Source: Propionibacterium acidifaciens DSM 21887 (GTDB lineage Bacteria; Actinomycetota; Actinomycetes; Propionibacteriales; Propionibacteriaceae). From it: a stretch of DNA of 64,000 bases. Under the pieces are notes generated by a model, which was not told the DNA's origin, did not search any database, and saw only the letters and a list, made by a program, of their open reading frames with translations. The position numbers were made by a program, and so were the translations under genes. The stretch lies in NCBI RefSeq assembly GCF_000426605.1, contig NZ_AUFR01000014.1, forward strand, positions 1 through 64,000. The letters run 5' to 3'. Shown piece by piece: positions 52,473 to 60,381 of the stretch (position 1 is its first letter; the number at the start of each line of letters is the position of its first letter).

Positions 52473-53363
52473 ATGACGACAGTCGGATTCATCGGGGCGA
52501 ACGGCCTCATGGGCCATGGCATGGCCTCGAACATCGCCAGGAGCGGTTTCGATCTTCTCTACACGGTGCACGCGCACGCGCCGGCCGGGCTCGACGAGCT
52601 GGGCGCCCGGCGCGTCGACTCGAACGCCGAGCTGGGCGCCCGCTGCGACATCGTCGTCCTGTGCATCACGACGGCCCAGGACGTCCAGCAGACGGTGACC
52701 GGCCCCGACGGCCTGCTCACCCGGCCCCGCGAGGGCCTGGTCATTGTCGACGCGGCGACGAGCGAGCCGGCCGTCACGCGCGAGCTCGCCGCGCAGGCCG
52801 CCGCGCTCGGCGTGGCCTATGCGGATGCGCCGCTCACCCGCGGCCCCGCCGAGGCGGAGGCGGGCCGCCTCAACACGCTCGTCGGGGCCGACGACGAGGT
52901 CTTCGCCCGGATCGAGCCGGTGCTGGCGAGCTACTGCGAGAACATCCTGCGCGCCGGCCCGGTGGGCGCCGGTCACACGATCAAGCTGCTCAACAACTTC
53001 TGCCTCCAAGCGGCGACGACGGCCCTGGCCGAGTCGTTCGCCGTGGCGCGGGCGGCGGGCGCCGATCCGCGGACGCTCGTCGACGTGCTGGGCAGGGGGA
53101 TGTTCGACAACCAGCTGCTGGCCATCATGGGGGCCGCTCTGGACGGCGACCACGAGCGTCAGCAGTTCGCCCTGGGCAACGCCCGCAAGGACGTGCGCTA
53201 CTACACGCGGCTGGCGGGCGACGTCCAGGTGGCGCCGGTCGTGGGCGACGGCGTCCACGAGGCGCTGTCGCTGGCGTGCTCGGCGGGCTACGCCGAGCGC
53301 AACGTGCCGTGGGTGACGGAGGCGGCGGCCCGGATCAACGGCCTGCCGGGTTCGGAGTCCTGA
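52473..53363 (+). CDS. NAD(P)-dependent oxidoreductase, 3-hydroxyisobutyrate/6-phosphogluconate dehydrogenase family
   Basis: This is a 296-residue protein. The cofactor motif is GFIGANGLMGHGMASNIA, the substrate motif DAPLTRGPAEAEAG corresponds to the DAPVSGG site, and the catalytic Lys is in GAGHTIKLLNNFCLQA. RKDVRYYTRLAGD at the C-terminus matches the KDL region of beta-hydroxyacid dehydrogenases. The start ATG has GGAGGGAGC. The substrate could be a 3-hydroxyacid, glycerate or tartronate semialdehyde. Whether it works with the hydroxypyruvate-isomerase-like protein at 29518 is unknown. Confidence 0.9.
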   Translation: MTTVGFIGANGLMGHGMASNIARSGFDLLYTVHAHAPAGLDELGARRVDSNAELGARCDIVVLCITTAQDVQQTVTGPDGLLTRPREGLVIVDAATSEPAVTRELAAQAAALGVAYADAPLTRGPAEAEAGRLNTLVGADDEVFARIEPVLASYCENILRAGPVGAGHTIKLLNNFCLQAATTALAESFAVARAAGADPRTLVDVLGRGMFDNQLLAIMGAALDGDHERQQFALGNARKDVRYYTRLAGDVQVAPVVGDGVHEALSLACSAGYAERNVPWVTEAAARINGLPGSES

Positions 53364-53570
53364 CGGGCCCGGGATCCTGACCATCCCGGCCGCCAACCCA
53401 TCGCCGCCGCCATCCCGGCCGCTCTCCGAATCCGCTCCCACCCCATTCTCCGGCCAACACCCCAGATATGTCCGATGTGGGAACGGAAAGGGGGGATGGG
53501 AACGAAAGAGGGGGGAGTGGGGCCCGCTCGGCCGCGCATCCGCTCGAGGACCCGACGGGCGCGCCGCGCC

Positions 53571-56500
53571 TCAGGCCCTGCCGACCCTCACCCGCAGGCC
53601 CAGGTCGTCCTCGGCACGCCAGTCGTCGGCTGGCTCGGCCCGGTGCATGCTCGTGGCGAGCACCTCGGAGGCGATGAGCCCGGCATGGGTCTCGATGGCC
53701 TCGACCAGATCGGCGTCGTCGCTGGCCCAGGCCAGGTCGATGCGGTCCGAGACGTCGAGCCCGGCGGCCTTGCGGGAGTCCTGCACGAAGCGGATGACCT
53801 CGCGGGCCCGCCCGGCGCTGACGAGCTCGGGGGTGAGCGTCAGGTCCAGGGCGATGGTGTCGCCCTGGACGTCGGCCACCGACCAGCCCTCGCGGGGGCG
53901 CTCGGTGATGAAGACGTCGTCGGGGCCCAGCTCGACGGCCCCGACGCCCTCGACGTCCAGCGTCACGGATCCGTCGGCCAGCCCGGCCGCCAGGGCGGCG
54001 GCGTCGGCGGCGGCGATGGCCCCGGCGACGACGGGCGTCTGCTTGCCGTACCGCCTGCCGAGCGCCCGGAAGTTGGCCTTGGCGCTGTGGACGACGACGT
54101 CGCCGGCCGAGCCGAACGAGTCGAGGCGCTCGACGTTCAGCTCGGCGGTGATCTCCGCGACGAGCTCGGCGGGCAGCTTCGCCAGGGCGGCGGAGCTCAC
54201 GAGCGCCCTGCCCAGCGGCTGGCGGGTCCGCACCCCGGCCTCGGCACGGGCGGCGCGGCCGACCTCGACGAGACGGCGGGCGAGACCCATGGCCTCGTCC
54301 AGCCCCGCGTCGATGAGGGCCGTGTCGGCCTGCGGCCAGCTGGTCAGGTGAACCGACTCGGGGGCGCCGGGGACGGTCGGGCGGAAGAGGTCCTGCCAGA
54401 CCCTCTCGGTGATGAAGGGCGCCAGCGGCGCCATGAGCCTCGTGAGCGTGGCGAGGGTCTCGTGCAGCGTCCACAGGGCGCCCGGGTCGCCGTCCCAGAA
54501 GCGACGACGGGAGCGGCGCACGTACCAGTTCGACAGCTCGTCGATGAAGGCCTGGACGAGCGTGCCGTAGCGCTGGGAGTCGAAGTCCTCCAGCGCCGCC
54601 GTGGCGTCGACGACGAGCTTGTTGGTGGCACTGGTCAGCCACCGGTCGAGGACATGGCGACCGGCCGGCTCGGGGGCCCGTCCGACGGGCGCCCAGCCGT
54701 TGGCGCGGGCGTACAGGCTCTGGAAGGCGACCGTGTTCCAGTAGGTCAGCATGACCTTCCGGACGACCTCCTGCAGCGTCGTGTCCCCGACGCGGCGGGC
54801 CGACCACGGAGAGCCCGCCGCGGCCATGAACCAGCGGACCGCGTCGGCCCCGTGCCGGTCCATGAGCGGGACCGGCAGGAGGATGTTGTTGAAGTGCTTG
54901 CTCATCTTGCGGCCGTCCTCGGCGAGGATGTGGCCCAGGCAGAGCACGTTCTTGTAGCTGGACCGGCCGAAGACGAGGGTCGGCACCGTCATCATCGTGT
55001 AGAACCAGCCGCGGGTCTGGTCGATGGCCTCGCAGATGAAGTCGGCCGGGAAGTGCTCCTCGAAGCGCTCCTTCGAGCCGGGGACCCACGGATAGCCCCA
55101 CTGGGCGAAGGACATCGAGCCCGAGTCGAACCAGGCGTCGATGACCTCGGGGACGCGGTGGTAGGTGCCGGGCTCCCCGGGCAGGGCGAAGGTCACGTCG
55201 TCGACGAACGGACGGTGCGGATCCATGTCGGCCAGCTCGGGCCTGCCGGCCAGTCGGGCGAGCTCGGCGCGCGAGCCGACGCAGCGCAGCCTCGAGGGGT
55301 CCTCGTCGTTGCGCCAGATCGGCAGCGGCGTGCCCCAGTAGCGGGTACGCGACAGCGCCCAGTCGATGTTGTTGCGCAGCCAGTCCCCGTAGCGGCCCCA
55401 CTTGATGGACTCCGGGTACCAGGTGGTCTCCTCGTTCTGGGCGAGGAGCTCCTCCCTGCGCCGGGTCGTGCGGATGTACCAGCTAGGCTGCGCGTAGTAG
55501 ATGAGCGGGGTGCCGCAGCGCCAGCAGTGCGGGTACGAGTGGGTGTGCATGTCCGAGCGGAAGAGGATGCCCCGCTCGGCCAGGTCGGACAGCACCACCG
55601 GATCGGCGTCCTTGAAGAACAGGCCTCCGACGAGGGCCAGCCCCTCCTCGAAGGTGCCGTCCGGGCGGATCGGGTTGATGATCGGCAGGTCGTTGGCGCG
55701 CCCCACGGCCATGTCGTCGGCGCCGAAGGCCGGGGCCTGGTGCACCAGGCCGGAGCCGTCCTCGGTGGTGACGTAGTCGGCGAGCACGATGAAGTTGGCG
55801 CGCCGGTCGAAGGGCACGATGTCGTAGGGGCGCTCGTAGTCCCAGCCGGCCATGTCGGCGCCGGTGACGGTCTCGAGGACGCGCCAGAGGCGGTTGCCGT
55901 CCTCGTCGACGTCGCCCAGCACGGCATCGAACAGCGGGGCGGCCACGACGAGCTCCTGGGAGCCGTCGGTGGCGAGCACGTAGTCGACCTCGGGGTGCAC
56001 GGCGACGGCCGTGTTCGAGACGAGCGTCCAGGGCGTCGTCGTCCACACGAGCAGCCGGGCGCCGCGGGCGGCCCACGGGCCGCTGGTCAGCGGGAAGGTG
56101 ACGTAGATCGACGGCTCGGTGACGTCCTTGTAGCCCTGCGAGACCTCGTGGTCGGACAGGGCCGTCTCGTCGCGGGGGCAGTAGGGCGTGACGCGGTGGT
56201 CCTGGACGAGCAGGCCCTCGTCGAAGATCCGCTGGAGGGCCCACCACTCGGAGTCGACGTACTCGGGCGCCATCGTCCAGTAGGCGTCGTCCATGGCCAC
56301 CCAGTAGCCCATGCGGCGGGTCAGCTCGGCGAACTCGTCGACGTGCTCGGTGACCGAGGCGCGGCACCTCTCGTTGAAGCGCCCGATGCCGTAGTCCTCG
56401 ATCTGGCTCTTGTGGTCGATGCCGAGCTCCTTCTCGACGGCCAGTTCGACGGGCAGGCCGTGGCAGTCCCAGCCGGCCTTGCGGTCGACGCAGAAGCCCT

Positions 56501-56762
56501 GCATCGTCTTGAAGCGGGGGAAGAGGTCCTTGAAGACACGGGCCTCGATGTGGTGGGTTCCGGGCTGGCCGTTGGCGGTGGGCGGGCCCTCGAAGAAGTT
56601 CCAGCGCGGCCCGTTCCGGGTGGCCCGCCAGCTCTTCCCGAAGGTGCCGTCGGCCTCCCAGAAGGCGATGATTCCGTGGTCCATCGCCGGAAGGTCGATC
56701 TGGGCCGGAACCGCCCGGTAGCCGGCGGTGGTGGATTCGTGCCCGGACTCGCTCGATGTCAT
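53571..56762 (-). CDS. ileS: Isoleucyl-tRNA synthetase
   Basis: Charges tRNA-Ile. The 1063-residue class Ia enzyme has the HIGH-equivalent GTHH (68-71, in TANGQPGTHHIEARV), an editing (CP1) domain with TTPWTLVSNTAVAVHPEVDY and TEDGSGLVHQAPAFGADD, the KMSKS-type motif GRKMSKHFNN at about 619, and a C-terminal anticodon-binding region. It ends without the two zinc-binding cysteine pairs of E. coli IleS, as in the eukaryote-like type found in Actinobacteria. The editing-domain Asp is present. It is preceded by a T-box leader. Confidence 0.97.
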   Translation of the reverse strand: MTSSESGHESTTAGYRAVPAQIDLPAMDHGIIAFWEADGTFGKSWRATRNGPRWNFFEGPPTANGQPGTHHIEARVFKDLFPRFKTMQGFCVDRKAGWDCHGLPVELAVEKELGIDHKSQIEDYGIGRFNERCRASVTEHVDEFAELTRRMGYWVAMDDAYWTMAPEYVDSEWWALQRIFDEGLLVQDHRVTPYCPRDETALSDHEVSQGYKDVTEPSIYVTFPLTSGPWAARGARLLVWTTTPWTLVSNTAVAVHPEVDYVLATDGSQELVVAAPLFDAVLGDVDEDGNRLWRVLETVTGADMAGWDYERPYDIVPFDRRANFIVLADYVTTEDGSGLVHQAPAFGADDMAVGRANDLPIINPIRPDGTFEEGLALVGGLFFKDADPVVLSDLAERGILFRSDMHTHSYPHCWRCGTPLIYYAQPSWYIRTTRRREELLAQNEETTWYPESIKWGRYGDWLRNNIDWALSRTRYWGTPLPIWRNDEDPSRLRCVGSRAELARLAGRPELADMDPHRPFVDDVTFALPGEPGTYHRVPEVIDAWFDSGSMSFAQWGYPWVPGSKERFEEHFPADFICEAIDQTRGWFYTMMTVPTLVFGRSSYKNVLCLGHILAEDGRKMSKHFNNILLPVPLMDRHGADAVRWFMAAAGSPWSARRVGDTTLQEVVRKVMLTYWNTVAFQSLYARANGWAPVGRAPEPAGRHVLDRWLTSATNKLVVDATAALEDFDSQRYGTLVQAFIDELSNWYVRRSRRRFWDGDPGALWTLHETLATLTRLMAPLAPFITERVWQDLFRPTVPGAPESVHLTSWPQADTALIDAGLDEAMGLARRLVEVGRAARAEAGVRTRQPLGRALVSSAALAKLPAELVAEITAELNVERLDSFGSAGDVVVHSAKANFRALGRRYGKQTPVVAGAIAAADAAALAAGLADGSVTLDVEGVGAVELGPDDVFITERPREGWSVADVQGDTIALDLTLTPELVSAGRAREVIRFVQDSRKAAGLDVSDRIDLAWASDDADLVEAIETHAGLIASEVLATSMHRAEPADDWRAEDDLGLRVRVGRA

Positions 56763-56970
56763 CGTTCCTCTTCGCTGTTGACGCCTCCGACGCTGCGAAG
56801 GGACGGGATCCCGGCGTCAGGACGCCGGGGGCGGCCCGCGGTACCACCCTTCTTGGGGCGCCCCGGGGGCGCCCCCTCTCGCTTGCTCGCCGCTGCCGGT
56901 TCTAGTGAGCAGGCTCCCCTGCCGTTCTTCCGGCGGCTCCGGAGTGATGGCTCCCTCGACGCCTGCGACC
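56763..56970 (-). promoter_or_regulatory. ileS T-box riboswitch leader (translational type)
   Basis: The conserved T-box sequence AAGGGTGGTACCGCGG is at 56851-56836. Upstream is an ultrashort stem I, GGAG-CCATCA-CTCC (56954-56941), presenting the isoleucine codon ATC (56948-56946) in its loop. Downstream come a hairpin over 56829-56810 (CCCGGCG/CGCCGGG) and an inverted repeat CTTCGC/GCGAAG (56800-56770) whose second arm abuts the ribosome site GAAGAGGAA. There is no U-tract, so uncharged tRNA-Ile most likely frees the ribosome site rather than a terminator, as in mycobacterial and nocardial ileS. Confidence 0.9.
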
Positions 56971-56976
56971 CGGAAC

Positions 56977-56982
56977 ATTGTA
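56977..56982 (-). promoter_or_regulatory. ileS -10 box
   Basis: TACAAT on the minus strand, with transcription expected to start about 7 nt downstream near 56970. This gives a leader of about 210 nt. No clear -35 is seen. Confidence 0.65.
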
Positions 56983-57462
56983 GACGAGTCCGCGCAGAGC
57001 CCCACCCGGCCGCCGCGGACCGGCCGTTCGCGGCGTTCCGGCGCGCACGAGGAGCGCATCCCGGTCCTGTCGGGATCGAGACGCCCGGGGCCGGTTCCGG
57101 CGCGCCCGAGGCGGCACAGCACATGCGTCCAGAACCCGAGGGTCCTGCCGCATGGCGGACGTCCCGGCGCACTGAGGGGCGCATGCCGCAGAGGCCGACG
57201 TCGCCCCGGCACGGAACAGGCGCTCGGGGCCCGATCGAGGGCCCCGCGCGAGCGCTCGACGCAGGCGCCCGGGGCCCGTCGCTGGTCCCCGCCCCGGGAC
57301 ACGCCCACGGAGCGCCCCCTGCGCCGCTCCGGACCCATCCTGTGAACAAGATTGATTTTTTGACTAGGCATGATATGAATTTTCGTGCTCGATTGATAAG
57401 CTGAGGGGGTTCACCTCCACAGCGGGACCGCCGTGCCCGCATGAGCGATTCGGAGTCTGTGC
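56983..57462. other. Divergent intergenic region between ileS leader and sigma-factor gene
   Basis: I see no gene in these 480 nt. The last 120 nt are AT-rich (57345-57405), with TTGACT at 57360 and -10-like TGATAAGCT near 57393-57401, a probable promoter zone for the sigma-factor gene. The remainder is GC-rich with no recognisable structure. Confidence 0.5.
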
Positions 57463-58362
57463 ATGGCAGTGCCAGAGGGCTACCGCGAGTTCGTCGCGGA
57501 GCACACCCCGGCGCTCTACCGCACCGCCTTCCTCCTCTGCCACGACCGCGAGAGGGCGGAGGACCTGCTCAATCGCACCGCCAGCTCCCTGCTGAAGCAG
57601 TACAAGCGCCGCACGAGCGACGCCGAGTGCGCCGAGTGGGTCAGGCTCCGCGTCTACCGCATCTTCCTCGAGGACACCGCCAAGAAGGGCTACGAGGAGG
57701 CCCCCGCCTCGAACGCGGGCGAGCAGAGCGGCGAGGCCTTCATCGCCCGCCGTCTGGCCGCTCTTCCCCCCGCCGACCGGGCCATCGCCGTGCACGCCGT
57801 CCTCGACGACTGCAGCAGCCAGAAGGTCGCGAGCGACCTGGGGTGCACGACCGGCGAGGTGCGCGTCGCCCTGGCCTCCTTCAGCGCGCTGGGCAGCTCC
57901 TACGCCGAACCGTCGGGCGAGGGCGCCGCCCCCACCGTCGTCATGCCCTCCGAGGGCGAGACCGACGAGGGCTACGAGCCCGACGCCCGCGAGCGGCACG
58001 GCCTCATCCCGCTCAAGGTGTCGCGGCGCAGGCGGCCCGGCTCCGTCGTGGAGATCCGCCGTCACCTCGACGAGCGCTCGCGCAGGAGCTCGGCCGCCGA
58101 GACGGCGGCCGAGAGCTCGCCCGTCGGCTCGGCGGCCCAGATCGGCCTCACCTGGGTGCAGGGCGACGAGCCCGGCTCGAAGGGCAGGGTCTACCGCGGG
58201 GACCCCTCCCTCTCGCCTCCGGACCGCGGCGCCGAGGCGCCACCGGAGCGGCCCGGAGACGCCGGTTCCGCGCAGGGCGAGCCCCCGGCCCGAGCGATGA
58301 CGAACACTCCCGATGACGACCGGCCGGAGGGGCCCTCGCCCCGCAGGCTGGCCACAGGTTAG
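57463..58362 (+). CDS. SigE-family (ECF-like) RNA polymerase sigma factor with long C-terminal extension
   Basis: Of 299 residues, about 1-60 hold sigma region 2 (YREFVAEHTPALYRTAFLLCHDRERAEDLLNRTASSLLKQY) and about 95-140 region 4 (LAALPPADRAIAVHAVLDDCSSQKVASDLGCTTGEVRVAL). SigE-family members have about 160-190 residues. Here a further 150 residues, charged and Pro/Arg/Glu-rich with no recognised fold, follow. The helix-turn-helix in region 4 is present but divergent. The next gene encodes a single-pass membrane protein and starts 8 nt later, so the pair looks like a sigma/anti-sigma-type unit. Confidence 0.8.
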   Translation: MAVPEGYREFVAEHTPALYRTAFLLCHDRERAEDLLNRTASSLLKQYKRRTSDAECAEWVRLRVYRIFLEDTAKKGYEEAPASNAGEQSGEAFIARRLAALPPADRAIAVHAVLDDCSSQKVASDLGCTTGEVRVALASFSALGSSYAEPSGEGAAPTVVMPSEGETDEGYEPDARERHGLIPLKVSRRRRPGSVVEIRRHLDERSRRSSAAETAAESSPVGSAAQIGLTWVQGDEPGSKGRVYRGDPSLSPPDRGAEAPPERPGDAGSAQGEPPARAMTNTPDDDRPEGPSPRRLATG

Positions 58363-58370
58363 GACATTCT

Positions 58371-59351
58371 GTGGGTATCAGCGACGAACTGCGCGACCTC
58401 GCGGCCACGCCCCCCGAAGCCACCGCCCTGAGCGCCTCCCTGGCTGATCAGGCGATCGGTTTCGCGGTGCGCGCGCGCCGCGTCGCGCACATGAAGGTCG
58501 CCGCGGCCGTCTCCGCGGTCACCATCGCGGCCGCCGGCGTGGGCATCGGCATCGTCACGTCCAACAACGACTCCGAGCTGCCCACCACCACCCCGGTCGT
58601 GACGATCACCTCGACCCCGTCGGGTTCGCCGAGCTCCCCGCAGTCCCCGTCCTCGCAGTCCCCCTCCCAGGAGCCCTCGTCCGCCCCCGTCCTCGAGCAG
58701 AGCCCGGCCCCCCAGCAGCCGGTCGAGGTGCAGTCCGCACCCGAGCAGACCACCGGGCCCGAACCGGAGAAGAACATCGTCGAGCGGATCATCGACACGC
58801 TGGCCTCGATCCCCCAGTGGGTGATCGACCAGTTCACCCACCAGGACCAGCCCGCCGATCCGGGGCAGACGACGTCCCCGTCCGTGAGCCCGGAGCCGTC
58901 CTCGACGAGTCCCAGCTCGGCGGCGCCAGGCTCGCCCGCCACTCCGGATCAGACCTGCACACTGAAGAAGGAGTGGCGGAACGGCGGCCCCTCCCCGCAG
59001 GAGGGGGGATCGGTCACGCGCAGCCCCGAAGATGGCCGTGACAGCGTCTCCCCGATCGACTGCGGGAGGTACAGGGACTACCTCCAGAGCCCGGGTGCGA
59101 ACGGCTCGCCGACACCCAGCCCGGTCCAGCCCGGCGGCACGACGCCGGTCTGCACCCTGATCGTCAAGCAGGACGGGAGCGCCGAGCGCAATGTGACCGT
59201 CCCCTGCGAGGTGCCCCCCACCCCCACCCCGTCGCCGAGCGGCGGGGACTCCACGAACCAGCCGAAGCCCTCCGACAACGGAAGCGGGAACAAGGGTGCG
59301 TCGGACCAGAAGTCCTCCGGGTCCCCGTCGGGCTCGAAGGCGCCCCGCTGA
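58371..59351 (+). CDS. Single-pass membrane protein with Ser/Pro-rich extracellular region
   Basis: The 326-residue product has a cytosolic N-terminus of about 40 residues (DELRDLAATPPEATALSASLADQA), one membrane helix (about 43-62, VAAAVSAVTIAAAGVGIGIV), and a Pro/Ser/Thr/Gln-rich external part. The external part contains repeated SPSSQSP-type stretches and two or three cysteine-bearing segments (DQTCTLKKEW, DCGRY, VCTLIVKQDG). No family is recognised. Its place after the sigma factor and the topology suit an anti-sigma or sensor role, an inference only. The start is GTG after AGGAC. Confidence 0.7.
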   Translation: MGISDELRDLAATPPEATALSASLADQAIGFAVRARRVAHMKVAAAVSAVTIAAAGVGIGIVTSNNDSELPTTTPVVTITSTPSGSPSSPQSPSSQSPSQEPSSAPVLEQSPAPQQPVEVQSAPEQTTGPEPEKNIVERIIDTLASIPQWVIDQFTHQDQPADPGQTTSPSVSPEPSSTSPSSAAPGSPATPDQTCTLKKEWRNGGPSPQEGGSVTRSPEDGRDSVSPIDCGRYRDYLQSPGANGSPTPSPVQPGGTTPVCTLIVKQDGSAERNVTVPCEVPPTPTPSPSGGDSTNQPKPSDNGSGNKGASDQKSSGSPSGSKAPR

Positions 59352-59356
59352 GACCC

Positions 59357-59962
59357 CTACTCGTCCCCCACGTAGCGCCGGCCGTTGAAGGCCCGGCCGA
59401 GGGTCACGTCGTCGGCGTACTCGAGGTCGCCGCCCACCGGCAGGCCGGAGGCCAGCTTGCTGACCCGGATGCCCGGGGTGTCGGCGAGCAGGCGCGAGAT
59501 GTAGGTGGCGGTGGCCTCGCCCTCGAGGTTCGGGTTGGTGGCGAGGATGACCTCCTCGACCGCCGGGTCGGACAGGCGGCGCACCAGCTCGGCGATGCGC
59601 AGATCGCCGGGGCCGCGGCCGTCGATGGGGCTGATCGAGCCCCCGAGCACGTGGTAGAGGCCGTGGAACTCGCGGGTTCGCTCGATGGCGACGACGTCCT
59701 TCGACTCCTCGACCACGCAGATGAGCGACCTGTCGCGGCGCGGATCGCGGCAGATGCGGCAGGTCTGCTCGTCGGTGACGTTGAAGCACACCGAGCACAT
59801 GCGGGTGTGCTCCTTGACCGTCATGAGCACGGTGGCGAGCCGCTCGATGTCGGCCTGCGGCTGCTCCAGCAGCCAGAAGGCGATGCGCTGGGCGCTCTTG
59901 GGGCCCACGCCGGGCAGCCGCCCCAGCTCGTCGATGAGGTCCTGGACAGGTCCGTCGTACAC
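59357..59962 (-). CDS. recR: Recombination mediator RecR
   Basis: Acts with RecF/RecO in loading RecA at gaps. The 201-residue protein has the helix-hairpin-helix [20 protein letters not shown], a Cys4 zinc motif ([18 protein letters not shown]), and a Toprim domain ([35 protein letters not shown]). The start is GTG, 1 nt after the ybaB stop. It belongs to the dnaX-ybaB-recR group, conserved across bacteria. Confidence 0.97.
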   Translation of the reverse strand: MYDGPVQDLIDELGRLPGVGPKSAQRIAFWLLEQPQADIERLATVLMTVKEHTRMCSVCFNVTDEQTCRICRDPRRDRSLICVVEESKDVVAIERTREFHGLYHVLGGSISPIDGRGPGDLRIAELVRRLSDPAVEEVILATNPNLEGEATATYISRLLADTPGIRVSKLASGLPVGGDLEYADDVTLGRAFNGRRYVGDE

Positions 59963-59963
59963 G

Positions 59964-60275
59964 TCACAGACCCAGCTGCCCGAGGCCGGGCATGACCTGC
60001 TGAGCGGCGGCCGAGGCCTTCGCCGTGGCGTCGCGCACGGCGGCCAGGACGAGATCGGCCAGGCTCTCGGGATCGGACGGGTCGATGGCCTCGGGGCTGA
60101 TGACGAGGCCCGTCAGCTCCCCGCTGCCCCTGACGGTGGCCTCGACGAGCTCGCCGCCGGCGGTGCCGGTGAAGCTCGTGGCCGCCAGGTCGCGCTGTGC
60201 CTCCTGGAGCCGGGCCTGCACCTGCTGGACCTGCTCCAGCAGGGCGTTCACATCCATACCCTCGGGGAACATCAT
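59964..60275 (-). CDS. YbaB/EbfC nucleoid-associated protein
   Basis: The 103-residue dimeric DNA-binding protein is helical at the N-terminus ([44 protein letters not shown]) with [26 protein letters not shown] in the usual place. Adjacent ATGs at 60275 and 60272 lie after AAAGGCGG; the second has the better spacing. It sits between dnaX and recR as in most genomes. Confidence 0.95.
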   Translation of the reverse strand: MMFPEGMDVNALLEQVQQVQARLQEAQRDLAATSFTGTAGGELVEATVRGSGELTGLVISPEAIDPSDPESLADLVLAAVRDATAKASAAAQQVMPGLGQLGL

Positions 60276-60381
60276 CCGCCTTTCGTGCCGGGACGACCGG
60301 GGCCGACGGTGGGCCGACCGGCGCTCAGTCCATGGTACGCAGCCCGCGGAGACGGGCCCCGTGCCCGCGCGGGCGCCCCGA

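Noticed and set aside
53364-53570. Terminator or small RNA between the oxidoreductase and ileS ends
   Set aside because: There are G-rich and C-rich runs but no clean hairpin of sufficient length could be drawn by eye.
53475-57404. 1309-codon plus-strand open frame opposite ileS
   Set aside because: Shadow frame caused by high GC. The opposite strand encodes IleS with all catalytic motifs.
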